Positions 1-9,162 of a DNA stretch of 64,000 nt are shown piece by piece. A program made the position numbers and the translations under genes. Numbering within the stretch: the first letter of the stretch is position 1; each line of letters begins with the position of its first letter. Origin of the DNA: Pseudomonas synxantha. GTDB taxonomy: Bacteria; Pseudomonadota; Gammaproteobacteria; Pseudomonadales; Pseudomonadaceae. The stretch is taken from contig NZ_LT629786.1 of NCBI RefSeq assembly GCF_900105675.1, positions 930,001-994,000 on the forward strand, given 5' to 3'. Under the pieces are notes generated by a model that was not told where the DNA came from, searched no databases, and was given only the letters and a program-made list of their open reading frames with translations.

Positions 1-22
1 TTGGAAAATGCGGCAGTATCCG

Positions 23-760
23 TTAAAGACGAATGATGTTCAACACATCGCCCGACAGGTTGACCTGCACCGAAGCCCCCCACAGCGGATCACGGCGCAA
101 ATCTTCTGAAACCTTGTACTGGCCTGCGATGGACACTAGCTCAGCGGTCAACTGCTGGCAAAAAATCCGGGCCTTGGTATCACCCTTGATGCCGGCGAGG
201 GCGCGTCCGCGCATCGGGCCGTATACATGGATGTTGCCATCGGCAAGAAGTTCCGCCCCCGGGCTGACCGAGGAGATCACCACGAGGTCGCCACCCTGGG
301 CGTAAATCTGCTGCCCGCCGCGTACGGGCGAGGTGATGATCTTTGTTGGCTTGATCGCAGGCTCGGGCGGTTTTTCCGGTTTTTTCTTCTCTTCACCGAC
401 CAATGGTTCGAGCGGACGCTCACGGGCGCCGGACGGTGGCAGTACTGGCAGTTCAATGGCGATGGCTGCGGCAATGTCTTCGATACGGCTGGCGCGAATC
501 GCCAGGGTACGCAAGCCATGGGAGCGGCATACGCGCATCAGCCCGGGCAAATCAATCGCCCCTTGGCCGGCCGGGAGCTTGTCCAGGGCCAGCACCAGCG
601 GGGCATTGTTGAAAAAGTTCGGCGCCAGGGCGACCTTGGCGGCCAGTTGGCGGTCCAGGGCATCGAGGTCGTTGCGGGCCAGTTCCAGCACGGTAATGGC
701 GAGCATGCTGCCTTTCAGCTGGAACACGGGATCTTGGTCTAGCGGTTCGGTTTGGCTCAT
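23..760 (-). CDS. minC: Septum site-determining protein MinC
   Basis: Inhibitor of FtsZ polymerisation that works with MinD to block division at the cell poles. The 245-residue product begins [10 protein letters not shown]. It has an N-terminal FtsZ-inhibiting domain and, from about residue 135, the MinC C-terminal beta-helix domain with the typical run [16 protein letters not shown] and later [13 protein letters not shown]. The frame stays open upstream to 826, but the start at 760 matches the family N-terminus and length. minD and minE would be expected next on the minus strand, beyond the left edge of the window. The gene is divergent from the lipid A acyltransferase, with about 120 bp between them for both promoters. 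Confidence 0.95.
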   Translation of the reverse strand: MSQTEPLDQDPVFQLKGSMLAITVLELARNDLDALDRQLAAKVALAPNFFNNAPLVLALDKLPAGQGAIDLPGLMRVCRSHGLRTLAIRASRIEDIAAAIAIELPVLPPSGARERPLEPLVGEEKKKPEKPPEPAIKPTKIITSPVRGGQQIYAQGGDLVVISSVSPGAELLADGNIHVYGPMRGRALAGIKGDTKARIFCQQLTAELVSIAGQYKVSEDLRRDPLWGASVQVNLSGDVLNIIRL

Positions 761-879
761 GGTCGGCGAAAGCGGCTTGTCACGAAAAGTGTCGAGACTT
801 ATAACGAGAACACTCACCCGCCGCAAGCCGAGTCGAACCGTTGTAGAATGCGCGGCCCTTGTCTTTACCGGAATCTGTA

Positions 880-1815
880 ATGGATCGCCCGCGTTTTCGA
901 GCTGTATTTCTTCACCCGCGTTTTTGGCTGCTGTGGCTGGGGCTCGGCCTGCTGTGGCTGGTCACCCAGTTACCGTACCGGGCGCTGTTGACCATTGGTC
1001 GCCTGCTGGGCGCGGGCATGTACCGCGTGGCCGGCGATCGCCGCCGTATCGCGGCGCGCAACCTTGAGCTGTGCTTCCCGGAAAAGTCCGCCAAGGAACG
1101 CAAACGCCTGCTCAAGGAAAATTTCGCCTCCACCGGCATCGCCTTCTTTGAGATGGCCATGAGCTGGTGGTGGCCCAAGCCGCGCCTGGCGCGCCTGGCC
1201 CATGTCGAAGGGCTGGAGCACCTCAAGCAGGCGCAGTTGGAAGGCAAGGGCGTGATCCTCATGGCCTTGCACTTCACCACCCTGGAAATCGGCGCGGCGC
1301 TGCTCGGGCAGAAACACACCATCGATGGCATGTACCGCGAGCACGGCAATCCGCTGTTCGACTTTATCCAGCGCCGTGGCCGCGAACGCCACAACCTCGA
1401 TTCCCTGGCCGTGGAGCGCGACGACGTGCGCGGCATGCTCAAGCTGCTGCGCGCCGGCCGCGCCATCTGGTACGCACCGGATCAGGACTACGGCGCCAAA
1501 CAAAGCATCTTCGTGCCGCTGTTCGGCATCCAGGCCGCCACTGTCACCGCTACCAGCAAGTTCGCACGCCTGGGCAAGGCGCTGGTTGTGCCGTTCACCC
1601 AGGAACGCCTGGCCGATGGCAGCGGTTACCGCTTGGTGATCCATCCGCCGTTGACCGACTTCCCCGGCGAAACCGACGAAGTCGACTGCCTGCGCATCAA
1701 CCAATGGGTCGAAGCCTCGGTACGCGAATGCCCCGAGCAATACCTGTGGACCCACCGCCGCTTCAAGAGCCGACCGGCGGGTGAACCCAAGCTGTACGAA
1801 AAACGCCGCCGATAA
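880..1815 (+). CDS. lpxL: Lipid A biosynthesis lauroyl-type acyltransferase (LpxL/HtrB)
   Basis: Inner-membrane enzyme that adds a secondary acyl chain to the lipid A precursor. The 311-residue product has an N-terminal hydrophobic segment (about residues 12-35, [14 protein letters not shown]) and the acyltransferase motif HFTTLEIG near residue 132, whose His is the expected catalytic residue. Further family blocks are MYREHGNP and WYAPDQDYG. The start at 880 ([10 protein letters not shown]) was preferred to an upstream TTG at 859 because it fits the family length. It is divergent from minC and followed by the patatin-like gene 30 bp downstream. Which acyl chain it transfers (LpxL or LpxM type) cannot be settled from sequence alone. 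Confidence 0.9.
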   Translation: MDRPRFRAVFLHPRFWLLWLGLGLLWLVTQLPYRALLTIGRLLGAGMYRVAGDRRRIAARNLELCFPEKSAKERKRLLKENFASTGIAFFEMAMSWWWPKPRLARLAHVEGLEHLKQAQLEGKGVILMALHFTTLEIGAALLGQKHTIDGMYREHGNPLFDFIQRRGRERHNLDSLAVERDDVRGMLKLLRAGRAIWYAPDQDYGAKQSIFVPLFGIQAATVTATSKFARLGKALVVPFTQERLADGSGYRLVIHPPLTDFPGETDEVDCLRINQWVEASVRECPEQYLWTHRRFKSRPAGEPKLYEKRRR

Positions 1816-1845
1816 GCGCTGGCTTTTCCCACATGGAGTGACGCA

Positions 1846-2994
1846 ATGCGCCCAGTTGAACCGGTCACAGGCTTGATTCTTTCTGGCGGCGGGGCGCGAG
1901 CGGCGTATCAGGTGGGAGTATTGGCGGCGATTGCCGAGCTGCTGCCGCCAGGGGCGCCGAATCCTTTTCCGGTGATTGTCGGCACGTCGGCCGGTGCGAT
2001 CAATGCGGTGAGCCTGGCCAGCGGGGCCACCGATTTCCGTGCGGCTATCCAACGATTGACGGCGTTCTGGCAGGGCTTTCGCAGTCACCAAGTGCTGCGC
2101 AGCGACTGGCCGGGGGTGATACGCCAGGCCAGTCGTTTCCTCATCCACAGCCTGTTGGGCCTGGGCGCACAGGTACCAGTGGCACTGCTCAACAGCTCGC
2201 CGCTGCGCGAATTATTGCAAGAACGCCTGAACCTGGACGGCATCGACGAAGCCATTCGCTGCAAGCATTTGCAGGCGGTGGCGGTCACGGCCTTCGGTTA
2301 TGAATCCGGGCAAGCGGTGACCTTCTATCAGGGCGGCGGCACCATCGATGCCTGGTTGCGCCATCGCCGGATCGGCGTGCCCACCCAACTGACGGTGGAG
2401 CACCTGCTGGCGAGTTCGGCGATTCCGCTGTTGTTTGCGCCGGTCAAGCTTGATCAGGAGTACTTCGGTGATGGCGCGGTGCGCCAGTCGGCGCCGATCA
2501 GCCCGGCCCTGCACCTGGGCGCCAGCCGCGTATTGGTGGTCGGCGTGAGCGGCAACCCACGGGGCAATGAACCTTCGATGCAACGCACCTACACCGGCCA
2601 GCAGCCGACGCTGGCGCAGATTGGCGGGCATATGCTCAACAGCACCTTCATCGACAGCCTGGAAAGCGATATCGAACTGCTGGAGCGCTTGAACCAGTTC
2701 AGCCGCGTCGTGCCTGCTGATGCAGCGGTACAGGGCCTGGCGCCGGTGGAAGTGCTGGTGATTGCGCCCAGCCAGCCGATCGATGAGATCGCTGCGCGGC
2801 ATCGCCAGGAATTGCCGGCGGCGTTGCGTTTGTTCTTGCGTGGGCCGGGGGCGACCAAGACCAGTGGCGCGGGGGTATTAAGTTACTTGCTGTTCGAGGC
2901 GGGGTATTGCAGCGAATTGATCGAGTTGGGGCGCAAGGATGCGCTGGCCAAGCGCGAAGAAATCACTCGGTTCCTCGGCCTGACGCCGAACTGA
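1846..2994 (+). CDS. Patatin-like phospholipase family protein
   Basis: Predicted serine lipase/acyl hydrolase of 382 residues. The patatin signatures are clear: a glycine-rich oxyanion loop GGGARAAYQVG near residue 14, the nucleophile elbow GTSAG near residue 46, and the catalytic Asp in a DGA motif (YFGDGAVRQ, about residue 207), which complete a Ser-Asp dyad. There is no signal peptide, so a cytoplasmic or membrane-associated role is likely. It lies 30 bp after the lipid A acyltransferase on the same strand and may be co-transcribed. The C-terminal 100 residues carry no motif I recognise. The substrate is unknown. Confidence 0.85.
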   Translation: MRPVEPVTGLILSGGGARAAYQVGVLAAIAELLPPGAPNPFPVIVGTSAGAINAVSLASGATDFRAAIQRLTAFWQGFRSHQVLRSDWPGVIRQASRFLIHSLLGLGAQVPVALLNSSPLRELLQERLNLDGIDEAIRCKHLQAVAVTAFGYESGQAVTFYQGGGTIDAWLRHRRIGVPTQLTVEHLLASSAIPLLFAPVKLDQEYFGDGAVRQSAPISPALHLGASRVLVVGVSGNPRGNEPSMQRTYTGQQPTLAQIGGHMLNSTFIDSLESDIELLERLNQFSRVVPADAAVQGLAPVEVLVIAPSQPIDEIAARHRQELPAALRLFLRGPGATKTSGAGVLSYLLFEAGYCSELIELGRKDALAKREEITRFLGLTPN

Positions 2995-2998
2995 AAAT

Positions 2999-3086
2999 GT
3001 GGGAGGGGGCTTGCTCCCGATGGCGGCGATTCAGTCACAGATACTTTGAATGACACACCGCTATCGGGAGCAAGCCCCCTCCCACA
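2999..3086. repeat. Inverted pair of REP sequences
   Basis: Two copies of the Pseudomonas REP palindrome face each other at 2999-3022 and 3063-3086, with 24 of 24 bases matching in inverted orientation and a 40-bp spacer. The same palindrome recurs at 5540-5628, 19278, 19388, 19616, 27644 and 52522-52575. It lies between the convergent patatin and outer-membrane protein genes, where it could end transcription from both sides. Confidence 0.85.
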
Positions 3087-3105
3087 TTTTGTCCAGCAGT
3101 GTTTA

Positions 3106-3891
3106 TTAGAAGTGGTACTTGACCAGGAAGCTCGCCGTGTCCTGGGTAGTCTTGAAGGCACCGCTGTCTTCGATCCCGTACTTGTTCTTCCAGTAGTCGT
3201 ATTCAAAACCCACATACAACTGCTTGTCGCCCCAATGCAGCGCCTTGCCCAGGTCGTATTTGACCTGCGGGTTGAAGTGCAGGTTGGCGTGATAAGTGCC
3301 ACGGGCGTTCTTGTCGTTATCCACCACCCAGTCCATGAAACCGTCGATCAACACATCGGAGTTGCCCACGGGAATGGTGTAGGACCACACCGGGGTGATC
3401 TGCCAGACACCATCACCCGGGCGGTTGCCTTCGGTCTGGCGCTGGTAGAAGTTCAACTGGAAGTAGTCGAAGCCAGGAATGTTCAAGTCGATGGCAGGAC
3501 CGAGCAGGTAGGATTCGTTATCGCCTTCGCCGAACTCGTAGGTGAAGGCCAGCAACACATCCTTGATCGGGCCGAACGACAGGTCCTTGTCGAAAATCTT
3601 GCCGAATGACAACCGTGGGCTGAACTCGCCGTAGTAAGTATTGGGGCCGACGTTGCCGTCTTCCTTGCCGTTGTAAAAGATACGGTCCAGGAAGAAGAAG
3701 TTGTCGCCATACTTCCAGGAGTCAGCATGTTCGAAGGTGACGGTTTGTTGGATCTGCGGGTTGACGGTAAAGCTCTTGCCCCACAGGTAAGTCAGGCTGT
3801 TGTTCTGCCACTGCAACAAGTCGCCGGCTCCGGCTTGGCCAGCGGCCAGCAGGGATCCTGCCAGCATCAGGCCCTTGAACATAGGTTTCAT
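3106..3891 (-). CDS. Tsx/OmpK-like nucleoside-type outer-membrane channel
   Basis: Predicted outer-membrane beta-barrel of 261 residues. It has a Sec signal peptide (MKPMFKGLMLAGSLLAAGQAG, cleavage near residue 22). Alternating hydrophobic strands rich in Tyr, Trp and Phe follow, and the chain ends in the aromatic terminal strand FLVKYHF typical of BAM substrates. The pattern (LTYLWGKSF near the N-terminus, YVGFEYDYWKNKYG near the end) fits the nucleoside-specific channel family Tsx/OmpK. It lies just downstream of the urate/xanthine permease in the same direction, so uptake of purine bases or nucleosides across the outer membrane is a reasonable inference. About 230 bp separate the two genes, so it may have its own promoter. 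Confidence 0.82.
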   Translation of the reverse strand: MKPMFKGLMLAGSLLAAGQAGAGDLLQWQNNSLTYLWGKSFTVNPQIQQTVTFEHADSWKYGDNFFFLDRIFYNGKEDGNVGPNTYYGEFSPRLSFGKIFDKDLSFGPIKDVLLAFTYEFGEGDNESYLLGPAIDLNIPGFDYFQLNFYQRQTEGNRPGDGVWQITPVWSYTIPVGNSDVLIDGFMDWVVDNDKNARGTYHANLHFNPQVKYDLGKALHWGDKQLYVGFEYDYWKNKYGIEDSGAFKTTQDTASFLVKYHF

Positions 3892-4122
3892 TCGGTTGCT
3901 CCCGAGTTAAAGTTTTTTATGGTTTTCTAATCTGGCGCTCTGATGTGGCGCCTTTGGATTCGCTGAAAAAATCATCTGTTTGGTCAGCTTTTATGCTTAC
4001 AGCAAAAGCCGCGCCAAGGCGGTTAAAAACCGTCGATTCAAGCGGGCGCGGAGAATACTGGCTCCCACGGCCGGGCTCAAGTGCGCCGTTACAGCGCACG
4101 CAGGACGGCCATGGAGCATGCT

Positions 4123-5472
4123 TCAGGTGTGGACGTGCTCAACGGCAACGCGCTCAGCGCCGCCTAGGATGTTGAACAGTATGTTCAGCGACAACGCGCT
4201 GAGGGTGGCCATAGCGATGCCACTATGGGTAATCGGACTCATCCATAGCGGCAATTGCGCGAAGAACTCCGGGCGTACCACGGGGATCAGGCCCATGCCG
4301 ATGCTTACCGCTACCAGCAACTGGTTACGGCGATCAGCAATGTCGGCTTCCTGCAGGATCTTGATCCCGGTCGCCCCCACCATGCCGAACATGGCAATCG
4401 CCGCGCCACCGAGTACCGCCGGCGGGATCGACGCCACCAGGTAAGCGGCTTTGGGCAGCAGGCTCAGCACAATCAAGAAAGCGCCTGCCATGATGGTGAC
4501 CGAGCGGCAGCGCACGCCGGTCATCTGTACCAGGCCGATATTCTGCGCGAAGGAGGAGTGGGTAAAGGTGTTGAAGAAACCGGCAAAGAACGACGCGCCG
4601 GCATCACACAGCAAGCCGCGACGCAGCATCTTCGGTGTGACCTCCTGATCGGTGATCTTGCCCAGGGCGAGGAACATGCCGGTGGACTCGACAAAGATGA
4701 TCACCACCACCAGGCACATCGACAGGATCGGCGCCAACTCGAACCTGGGCATGCCGAAGTGCAGCGGCGTTACCACCTGCACCCACGGTGCCAGGGCCAG
4801 GCCGCTGAGGTCGACCATGCCGAGCAGGCCGCACAAGCCGTAGCCCAGCGCCATGCCGATCAACACCGAGATGTTGACCCAGAAGCCGCGCATGAAGCGA
4901 TTGATCAGCAGGATGGTGGCCAGTACCAGGGCGGCAATCGCCAGGTAGACCGGTGAGCCGAATGTGGCGGCGGCACTGCCACCCCCGGCCCAGTTCACGG
5001 CCACGGGAAACAGCGAAAGGCCGATGGCGGTAATCACGGTGCCGGTCACCAACGGCGGGAAAAAGCGCACGACCTTGGACATGAACGGCGCGATGAGCAT
5101 GCCGAAGAACCCGGCGGCGATGGTCGCGCCGAAGATGCCCTGCAAGCCGATACCGGGCATGCCGGCCATGGCGACCATGCTGCCGACGGCGGCAAAACTG
5201 GCGCCCATCATCACCGGCATGCGGATGCCCACCGGGCCGATACCGAACGATTGCACCATGGTGGCGATCCCGGCCACCAGCAGGTCGGCGTTGATCAGGA
5301 AGGCGATTTCTTCACGGCTCAAGCCCGCGGCCTGGCCAATGATCAGGGGCACGGCGACGGCGCCGCCGTACATCAGCAAGACGTGTTGCAGGCCAACCAG
5401 AATCAGTTGCAAGAGGGGCAGCCGCACCATGGCGGGCGCGGCAGGAATCTGCGGTTCGACTAACTCGGTCAT
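4123..5472 (-). CDS. uacT: NCS2 urate/xanthine permease (UacT-like)
   Basis: Nucleobase:cation symporter-2 of 449 residues with about 12-14 membrane helices. The N-terminal motif LQHVLLMYGGAVAVPLIIG, with its characteristic QH pair, and the central VESTGMFLALGKITD block are diagnostic for the NAT/NCS2 transporters. Position 650 bases from nothing but purine genes supports urate or xanthine as substrate: puuD (urate hydroxylase) lies directly upstream on the same strand and the allantoin genes follow. A REP pair lies between it and puuD. The protein is a close family relative of UacT/UapA-type transporters; xanthine specificity cannot be excluded. Confidence 0.9.
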   Translation of the reverse strand: MTELVEPQIPAAPAMVRLPLLQLILVGLQHVLLMYGGAVAVPLIIGQAAGLSREEIAFLINADLLVAGIATMVQSFGIGPVGIRMPVMMGASFAAVGSMVAMAGMPGIGLQGIFGATIAAGFFGMLIAPFMSKVVRFFPPLVTGTVITAIGLSLFPVAVNWAGGGSAAATFGSPVYLAIAALVLATILLINRFMRGFWVNISVLIGMALGYGLCGLLGMVDLSGLALAPWVQVVTPLHFGMPRFELAPILSMCLVVVIIFVESTGMFLALGKITDQEVTPKMLRRGLLCDAGASFFAGFFNTFTHSSFAQNIGLVQMTGVRCRSVTIMAGAFLIVLSLLPKAAYLVASIPPAVLGGAAIAMFGMVGATGIKILQEADIADRRNQLLVAVSIGMGLIPVVRPEFFAQLPLWMSPITHSGIAMATLSALSLNILFNILGGAERVAVEHVHT

Positions 5473-5539
5473 GCAACACCTCGGATCTTTTTATTTTTGT
5501 GTTGTTTGCAAAGCAATTTTCAAAACACAGCAGAACCCC

Positions 5540-5628
5540 TGTGGGAGGGGGCTTGCTCCCGATAGCGGTGTTTCAGTCACTGATGCTTTGAATGACACAC
5601 CGCAATCGGGAGCAAGCCCCCTCCCACA
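5540..5628. repeat. Inverted pair of REP sequences
   Basis: Inverted REP copies at 5540-5563 and 5605-5628 are identical over 24 bases. The spacer (TTTGAATGACACACCGC) is also shared with the pair at 2999-3086, so the whole doublet is one mobile unit (REPIN-like). It lies between puuD and the urate permease and may lower transcription reaching the permease. Confidence 0.85.
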
Positions 5629-5647
5629 TTGATCCTGTGTGAACCTG

Positions 5648-6931
5648 TCAGTTGGTGCGGGCTCCTTGGTTGATCCAAGTGCCGATCAGGTCTCTTTCCT
5701 GCTGGGTCATCTGGGTGATGTTGCCCAACGGCATGATCTGGCTGGCGACGGCCTGCGCTTGAATGCGTGCCGCCTGCTGCTGGATCTGTGCCGGCGTGTC
5801 GAACATCACCCCAGCCGGCGCGGTGCTGAACAACGGGCTGGTCGGCTTGGCCGAATGGCACACAGTGCAGCGTTGCTCGATCACGTGGTGCACCTGGCCG
5901 AAGTCGGTGGTGGCCTGGGCCGGTGCCGGTTCAGCGGCAGGCGCGGCAGGCGCTGCGGGCTTCAAACCCCCGCCCAATGCCGTTTCCGGCAGTGGCTGGT
6001 ATTCAATCGCCGCAGGCGCCTTGGCCACTTCCGGAGCCGGCTTGGGCCCGGTCACATACGCCAGGCTGATCATCGCCAACGCGCCCACCGGCAAGGTCCA
6101 CGCGTACTTCTGGCTGTTGTGCCGGGTGTTGAAGTAGTGCCGTACCAACACTGCCGCCACCGCGATCCCGGCCAGGATCAGCCAGTTGTATTGGCTGCCA
6201 TAGGTGCTCGGGAAGTGGTTGCTGATCATGATGAACAGCACCGGCAAGGTGAAGTAGTTGTTGTGCCGCGAACGCAGCAGGCCCTTGGCCGGCAGCGCTG
6301 GATCCGGCGTGCGGTTCTCGGCGATGGCCGCCACCAGTGCGCGTTGCGCCGGCATGATGATGCGGAATACGTTACCTACCATGATCGTGCCGATCACCGC
6401 GCCCACGTGCAGGTAGGCACCGCGGCCGCTGAACACCTTGCTGAAGCCGTAGGCCGCCGCAATCAACAGCACGAACAGGATCAAGCCGAGCAGGGCAGGG
6501 CGCTTGCCCAGGGCCGAGTCGCAGAGGAAGGAGTAGATGAACCAGCCGGCGAACAACGAGCCGATGCCCAGCAACACGCCTTCGGTGCCGCTGAGGCTGC
6601 TGCCGGGGGCGAGCAGGTACAGCGTCGGGTTCCAGTAGAACACCACGCACAGCAGCGCGACGCCCGACATCCAGGTGAAGTAGGCTTCCCATTTGAACCA
6701 GTGCAGGTTGTCCGGCATGGTCGGCGGGGCCAGTTTGTATTTTTCCAGGTGGTAGATACCGCCACCGTGGATCGCCCACAAGTCACCGGCCAGGCCGCTC
6801 TTGGGGTTGACGCGATTGAGGTTGTTTTCCAGCCAGACAAAGTAGAACGAAGCGCCGATCCAGGCGACGCCAGTGATCATGTGAACCCAGCGCACGCTCA
6901 GGTTCAGCCATTCCATCAAATGTGCTTCCAC
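5648..6931 (-). CDS. puuD: Membrane-bound urate hydroxylase PuuD with cytochrome c domain
   Basis: Oxidises urate to 5-hydroxyisourate in the inner membrane, passing electrons to the respiratory chain rather than to O2 directly. The 427-residue product starts MEAHLMEWLNLSVRWVH. It has about eight membrane helices in the DUF989-type urate oxidase domain (residues 1-290), a Pro/Ala-rich linker, and a C-terminal class I cytochrome c domain with heme site CTVCH near residue 358 and an axial-ligand Met in QIMPLGN. This replaces soluble UOX or FAD-dependent HpxO in this organism. It is followed by the urate permease and preceded by allA, alc, uraD and puuE on the same strand. Confidence 0.95.
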   Translation of the reverse strand: MEAHLMEWLNLSVRWVHMITGVAWIGASFYFVWLENNLNRVNPKSGLAGDLWAIHGGGIYHLEKYKLAPPTMPDNLHWFKWEAYFTWMSGVALLCVVFYWNPTLYLLAPGSSLSGTEGVLLGIGSLFAGWFIYSFLCDSALGKRPALLGLILFVLLIAAAYGFSKVFSGRGAYLHVGAVIGTIMVGNVFRIIMPAQRALVAAIAENRTPDPALPAKGLLRSRHNNYFTLPVLFIMISNHFPSTYGSQYNWLILAGIAVAAVLVRHYFNTRHNSQKYAWTLPVGALAMISLAYVTGPKPAPEVAKAPAAIEYQPLPETALGGGLKPAAPAAPAAEPAPAQATTDFGQVHHVIEQRCTVCHSAKPTSPLFSTAPAGVMFDTPAQIQQQAARIQAQAVASQIMPLGNITQMTQQERDLIGTWINQGARTN

Positions 6932-6981
6932 AGTCTTTACCTCTCGCCTGTCACCCTGTTGTCGGGTGATCCGGCCTTCTC

Positions 6982-7485
6982 TTATTGGTGGGGGGCGAGG
7001 ATCAACCGCTCATCCTCTTTGAAAAAATGCTCATCGCAGTTATTGCCTGTGCCACTGCGATCAACCACCAGGAAGTCATCCCGCTTTTCGATCGTCAGCA
7101 CCGGGTGGTGCCAGACGCCGCGATGGTAATTGATGCCCTGCCTGCCGTTGGTGACGAAGGCGCGGACCAAGCCTGATACAGGTGCATCGCCAAGTGGCGC
7201 GACCACGATCAGAAAGGGGTTGCCGAGCAGCGGAATAAAAGCCTGGCTGCCCAGCGGGTGTCTTTCCAGCATGCATACGGTCAGCGGCATGTCCTGCGCA
7301 TCGGCGCGGAAGATGCTGATGATGGCGTGGTCTTCAGGTTGTGCTGTTTCGACCGTAGCCAACTTGTGAAAGCGCATGGTCGACCCGTTGTTGATCATGA
7401 AGTGATCGCTGCCGTCGGTTTCGATAACGTCTCCGAAAGGGGCGAAGGCTTCTTTGGTCAGGGGTTCGATCATCAGTGTGCGCAT
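6982..7485 (-). CDS. allA: Ureidoglycolate lyase
   Basis: Cupin-fold enzyme of 167 residues that splits ureidoglycolate into glyoxylate and urea, the last step of this pathway. Family blocks include IEPLTKEAFAPFGDVIE at the N-terminus, MLERHPLGSQAFIPL, and GINYHRGVWHHPVL near residue 120, which holds the conserved active-site His residues. Length equals the usual size for AllA. It lies 50 bp upstream of puuD and downstream of alc, which makes its substrate. A REP pair separates it from alc. Confidence 0.95.
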   Translation of the reverse strand: MRTLMIEPLTKEAFAPFGDVIETDGSDHFMINNGSTMRFHKLATVETAQPEDHAIISIFRADAQDMPLTVCMLERHPLGSQAFIPLLGNPFLIVVAPLGDAPVSGLVRAFVTNGRQGINYHRGVWHHPVLTIEKRDDFLVVDRSGTGNNCDEHFFKEDERLILAPHQ

Positions 7486-7532
7486 GGCTGTCTTCTTAAG
7501 TTTCCAAATTTGATGTTGTCTGGTCTACCGCT

Positions 7533-7598
7533 ATCGCGGGCAAGCCCGGCTCCCACATTTGACCGCGTACCCCTGTGGGAGCCGGGCTTGCCCGCGAT
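7533..7598. repeat. Inverted pair of REP-like sequences (second variant)
   Basis: Arms at 7533-7557 and 7574-7598 match over 25 bases in inverted orientation. The core GCGGGCAAGCCCGGCTCCC is a variant of the REP type at 2999. It lies in the 124-bp gap between allA and alc. Confidence 0.8.
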
Positions 7599-7609
7599 TG
7601 GGTTCACCC

Positions 7610-8605
7610 TTATTTCGCTACCTTGCCCAAGACGCGCAGGCGACTCACACCGCCATCCGGGAACACATTCAAGCGGATATGGGTGATCGGCCCCAGCGCC
7701 TTGATCTGCTCGGCGAAGGTGTGTTCGGCGTGCATTTCCAGTTTCTGCGCCGGCAGCAGCTCGCGCCAGAACAGCGATTGGGTTTCGATCTGGCTGTCAG
7801 TGCCGCCCTTCACGAACGCGCCCTGGATCGAGCAGGTGTCCGGGTAGTTGCCCTTGAAGTGCAGGGTGTCGACGACGATCTTCTCGATCTCGCCCGGGTG
7901 ACCCAACGCGACGATCACCCAGTCATTGCCAGGTGTACGACGGCGTGCGGTTTCCCAGCCGTCGCCCATGTTGATGCCACGGCCCGGGTTGAGGATGTTG
8001 CTCATGCGCCCGAAGTGTTCGTCAGAGCAGGCCAGGGCACGCCCGCCATTGAGCGCGGCAGCCAGGTCGACCTGTTCGTTGTCGCCCACCGAAGACCAGT
8101 CGCGGAACGGCACGCCATACACGCGCAGACGGGCTACGCCGCCATCCGGGTAGATGTTGAAGCGCAGGTGGCTGAACGCCTGGTCGTTGTTGATTTCGTG
8201 GTAGTGGTGGCTGTTACCTTGCAGCTCTACCGCCGACAGCACTTCCACCCACTGGGTGTTGGCATCCGGCTCGCCCGAGGCCAGGAAGCAGGCCTCCAGG
8301 GACGCCGATGGCGGGTAGTTGCCGGTGAAGAATGAAGTGTCGATGTCCACGCCCTTGATCGAGCCGGGCACGCCCAGGCGGATCACTGCGCTGTCGTAGC
8401 CTTCGAAGCGCTTGCGGCGTGATTCCCAGCCGTCCATCCACTTGCCGTTGTCATCGAAAACGCCCTCCTTCCACACGGCCGGGGTCGGCTGGAACAGGCG
8501 GTTGGCGTCGGCGAACCAGTCATCGGTCACCGAGATGATCTTGGTGCCCAGGCGGGCGTCGGCCAGGTTGACGAACTTCTCGAAAGGTACGGCGTAAGCT
8601 TTCAT
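7610..8605 (-). CDS. alc: Allantoicase
   Basis: Hydrolyses allantoate to ureidoglycolate and urea. The 331-residue product begins [18 protein letters not shown]. It contains the two tandem allantoicase repeats: the first with [11 protein letters not shown] and [15 protein letters not shown], the second with [17 protein letters not shown] and [15 protein letters not shown]. Each half ends in an [22 protein letters not shown] block. An upstream in-frame extension to 8860 was rejected because it overlaps uraD and lacks family similarity. It lies between uraD and allA on the same strand. Confidence 0.95.
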   Translation of the reverse strand: MKAYAVPFEKFVNLADARLGTKIISVTDDWFADANRLFQPTPAVWKEGVFDDNGKWMDGWESRRKRFEGYDSAVIRLGVPGSIKGVDIDTSFFTGNYPPSASLEACFLASGEPDANTQWVEVLSAVELQGNSHHYHEINNDQAFSHLRFNIYPDGGVARLRVYGVPFRDWSSVGDNEQVDLAAALNGGRALACSDEHFGRMSNILNPGRGINMGDGWETARRRTPGNDWVIVALGHPGEIEKIVVDTLHFKGNYPDTCSIQGAFVKGGTDSQIETQSLFWRELLPAQKLEMHAEHTFAEQIKALGPITHIRLNVFPDGGVSRLRVLGKVAK

Positions 8606-8646
8606 TCTTCTTGTCTGCCTTAGATAGAGTGGCTGGGGATGGTCGT

Positions 8647-9162
8647 TTAGAGGGTCAGTAAACGGAACAACGCGATCTTGTTGATCTCGTCCAGCGCGCA
8701 CTTGAACTCGGTGTCTGTCGAGTTGTGTATGCGCGTTTCGAACGCGGCGAGGATCTGGTGCCGGTTGCTGCCTTTTACCGCCATGATGAAGGGAAACTTG
8801 AACTTGGCCTTGTAGGCGTCGTTCAGCTCGGTGAAGCGAGAAAACTCTTCGGCCGTGCATTGGTGAATCCCCGCGCCAGCTTGCTCATCGGTGCTGGCTT
8901 GGGTCAGTTGGCCCTGGACGGCGGCTTTACCGGCCAGGTCCGGGTGAGCGTTGATCAATGCCAACTGGCGGGTGTGATCAGCACTCAACAGGATATCGCT
9001 CATGCGCTGGTGCAGGGTTTCGATCTGGTCGATCGAAGCATCCTGGCCCAGCTCGAAGGCCTTTTCGGCCACCCATGGCGAGTGTTCGTAGATATCGGCA
9101 AAGGCCTGGACGAAAGCTTCGCGGCTCAAGGTCGAAGGTTTCAAGGTCTGGAATGCAGTCAT
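8647..9162 (-). CDS. uraD: OHCU decarboxylase
   Basis: Decarboxylates 2-oxo-4-hydroxy-4-carboxy-5-ureidoimidazoline (OHCU) to (S)-allantoin. The 171-residue product begins [18 protein letters not shown]. Diagnostic blocks are [13 protein letters not shown] (catalytic His near residue 72), [13 protein letters not shown], and [11 protein letters not shown] with the following [12 protein letters not shown]. The start at 9162 overlaps the stop of puuE by 4 bp, which implies translational coupling; a longer open frame to 9309 runs inside puuE and was not used. Confidence 0.95.
   Translation of the reverse strand: MTAFQTLKPSTLSREAFVQAFADIYEHSPWVAEKAFELGQDASIDQIETLHQRMSDILLSADHTRQLALINAHPDLAGKAAVQGQLTQASTDEQAGAGIHQCTAEEFSRFTELNDAYKAKFKFPFIMAVKGSNRHQILAAFETRIHNSTDTEFKCALDEINKIALFRLLTL

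Noticed and set aside
970-2148. 392-residue open frame on the minus strand
   Set aside because: It is the shadow of the lipid A acyltransferase and patatin-like genes in GC-rich DNA; the plus-strand genes have clear family motifs and this frame has none.
5639-7129. 496-residue open frame on the plus strand opposite puuD
   Set aside because: It runs antisense to puuD and allA, both well supported, and is rich in His, Gln and Arg as reverse-frame shadows are.
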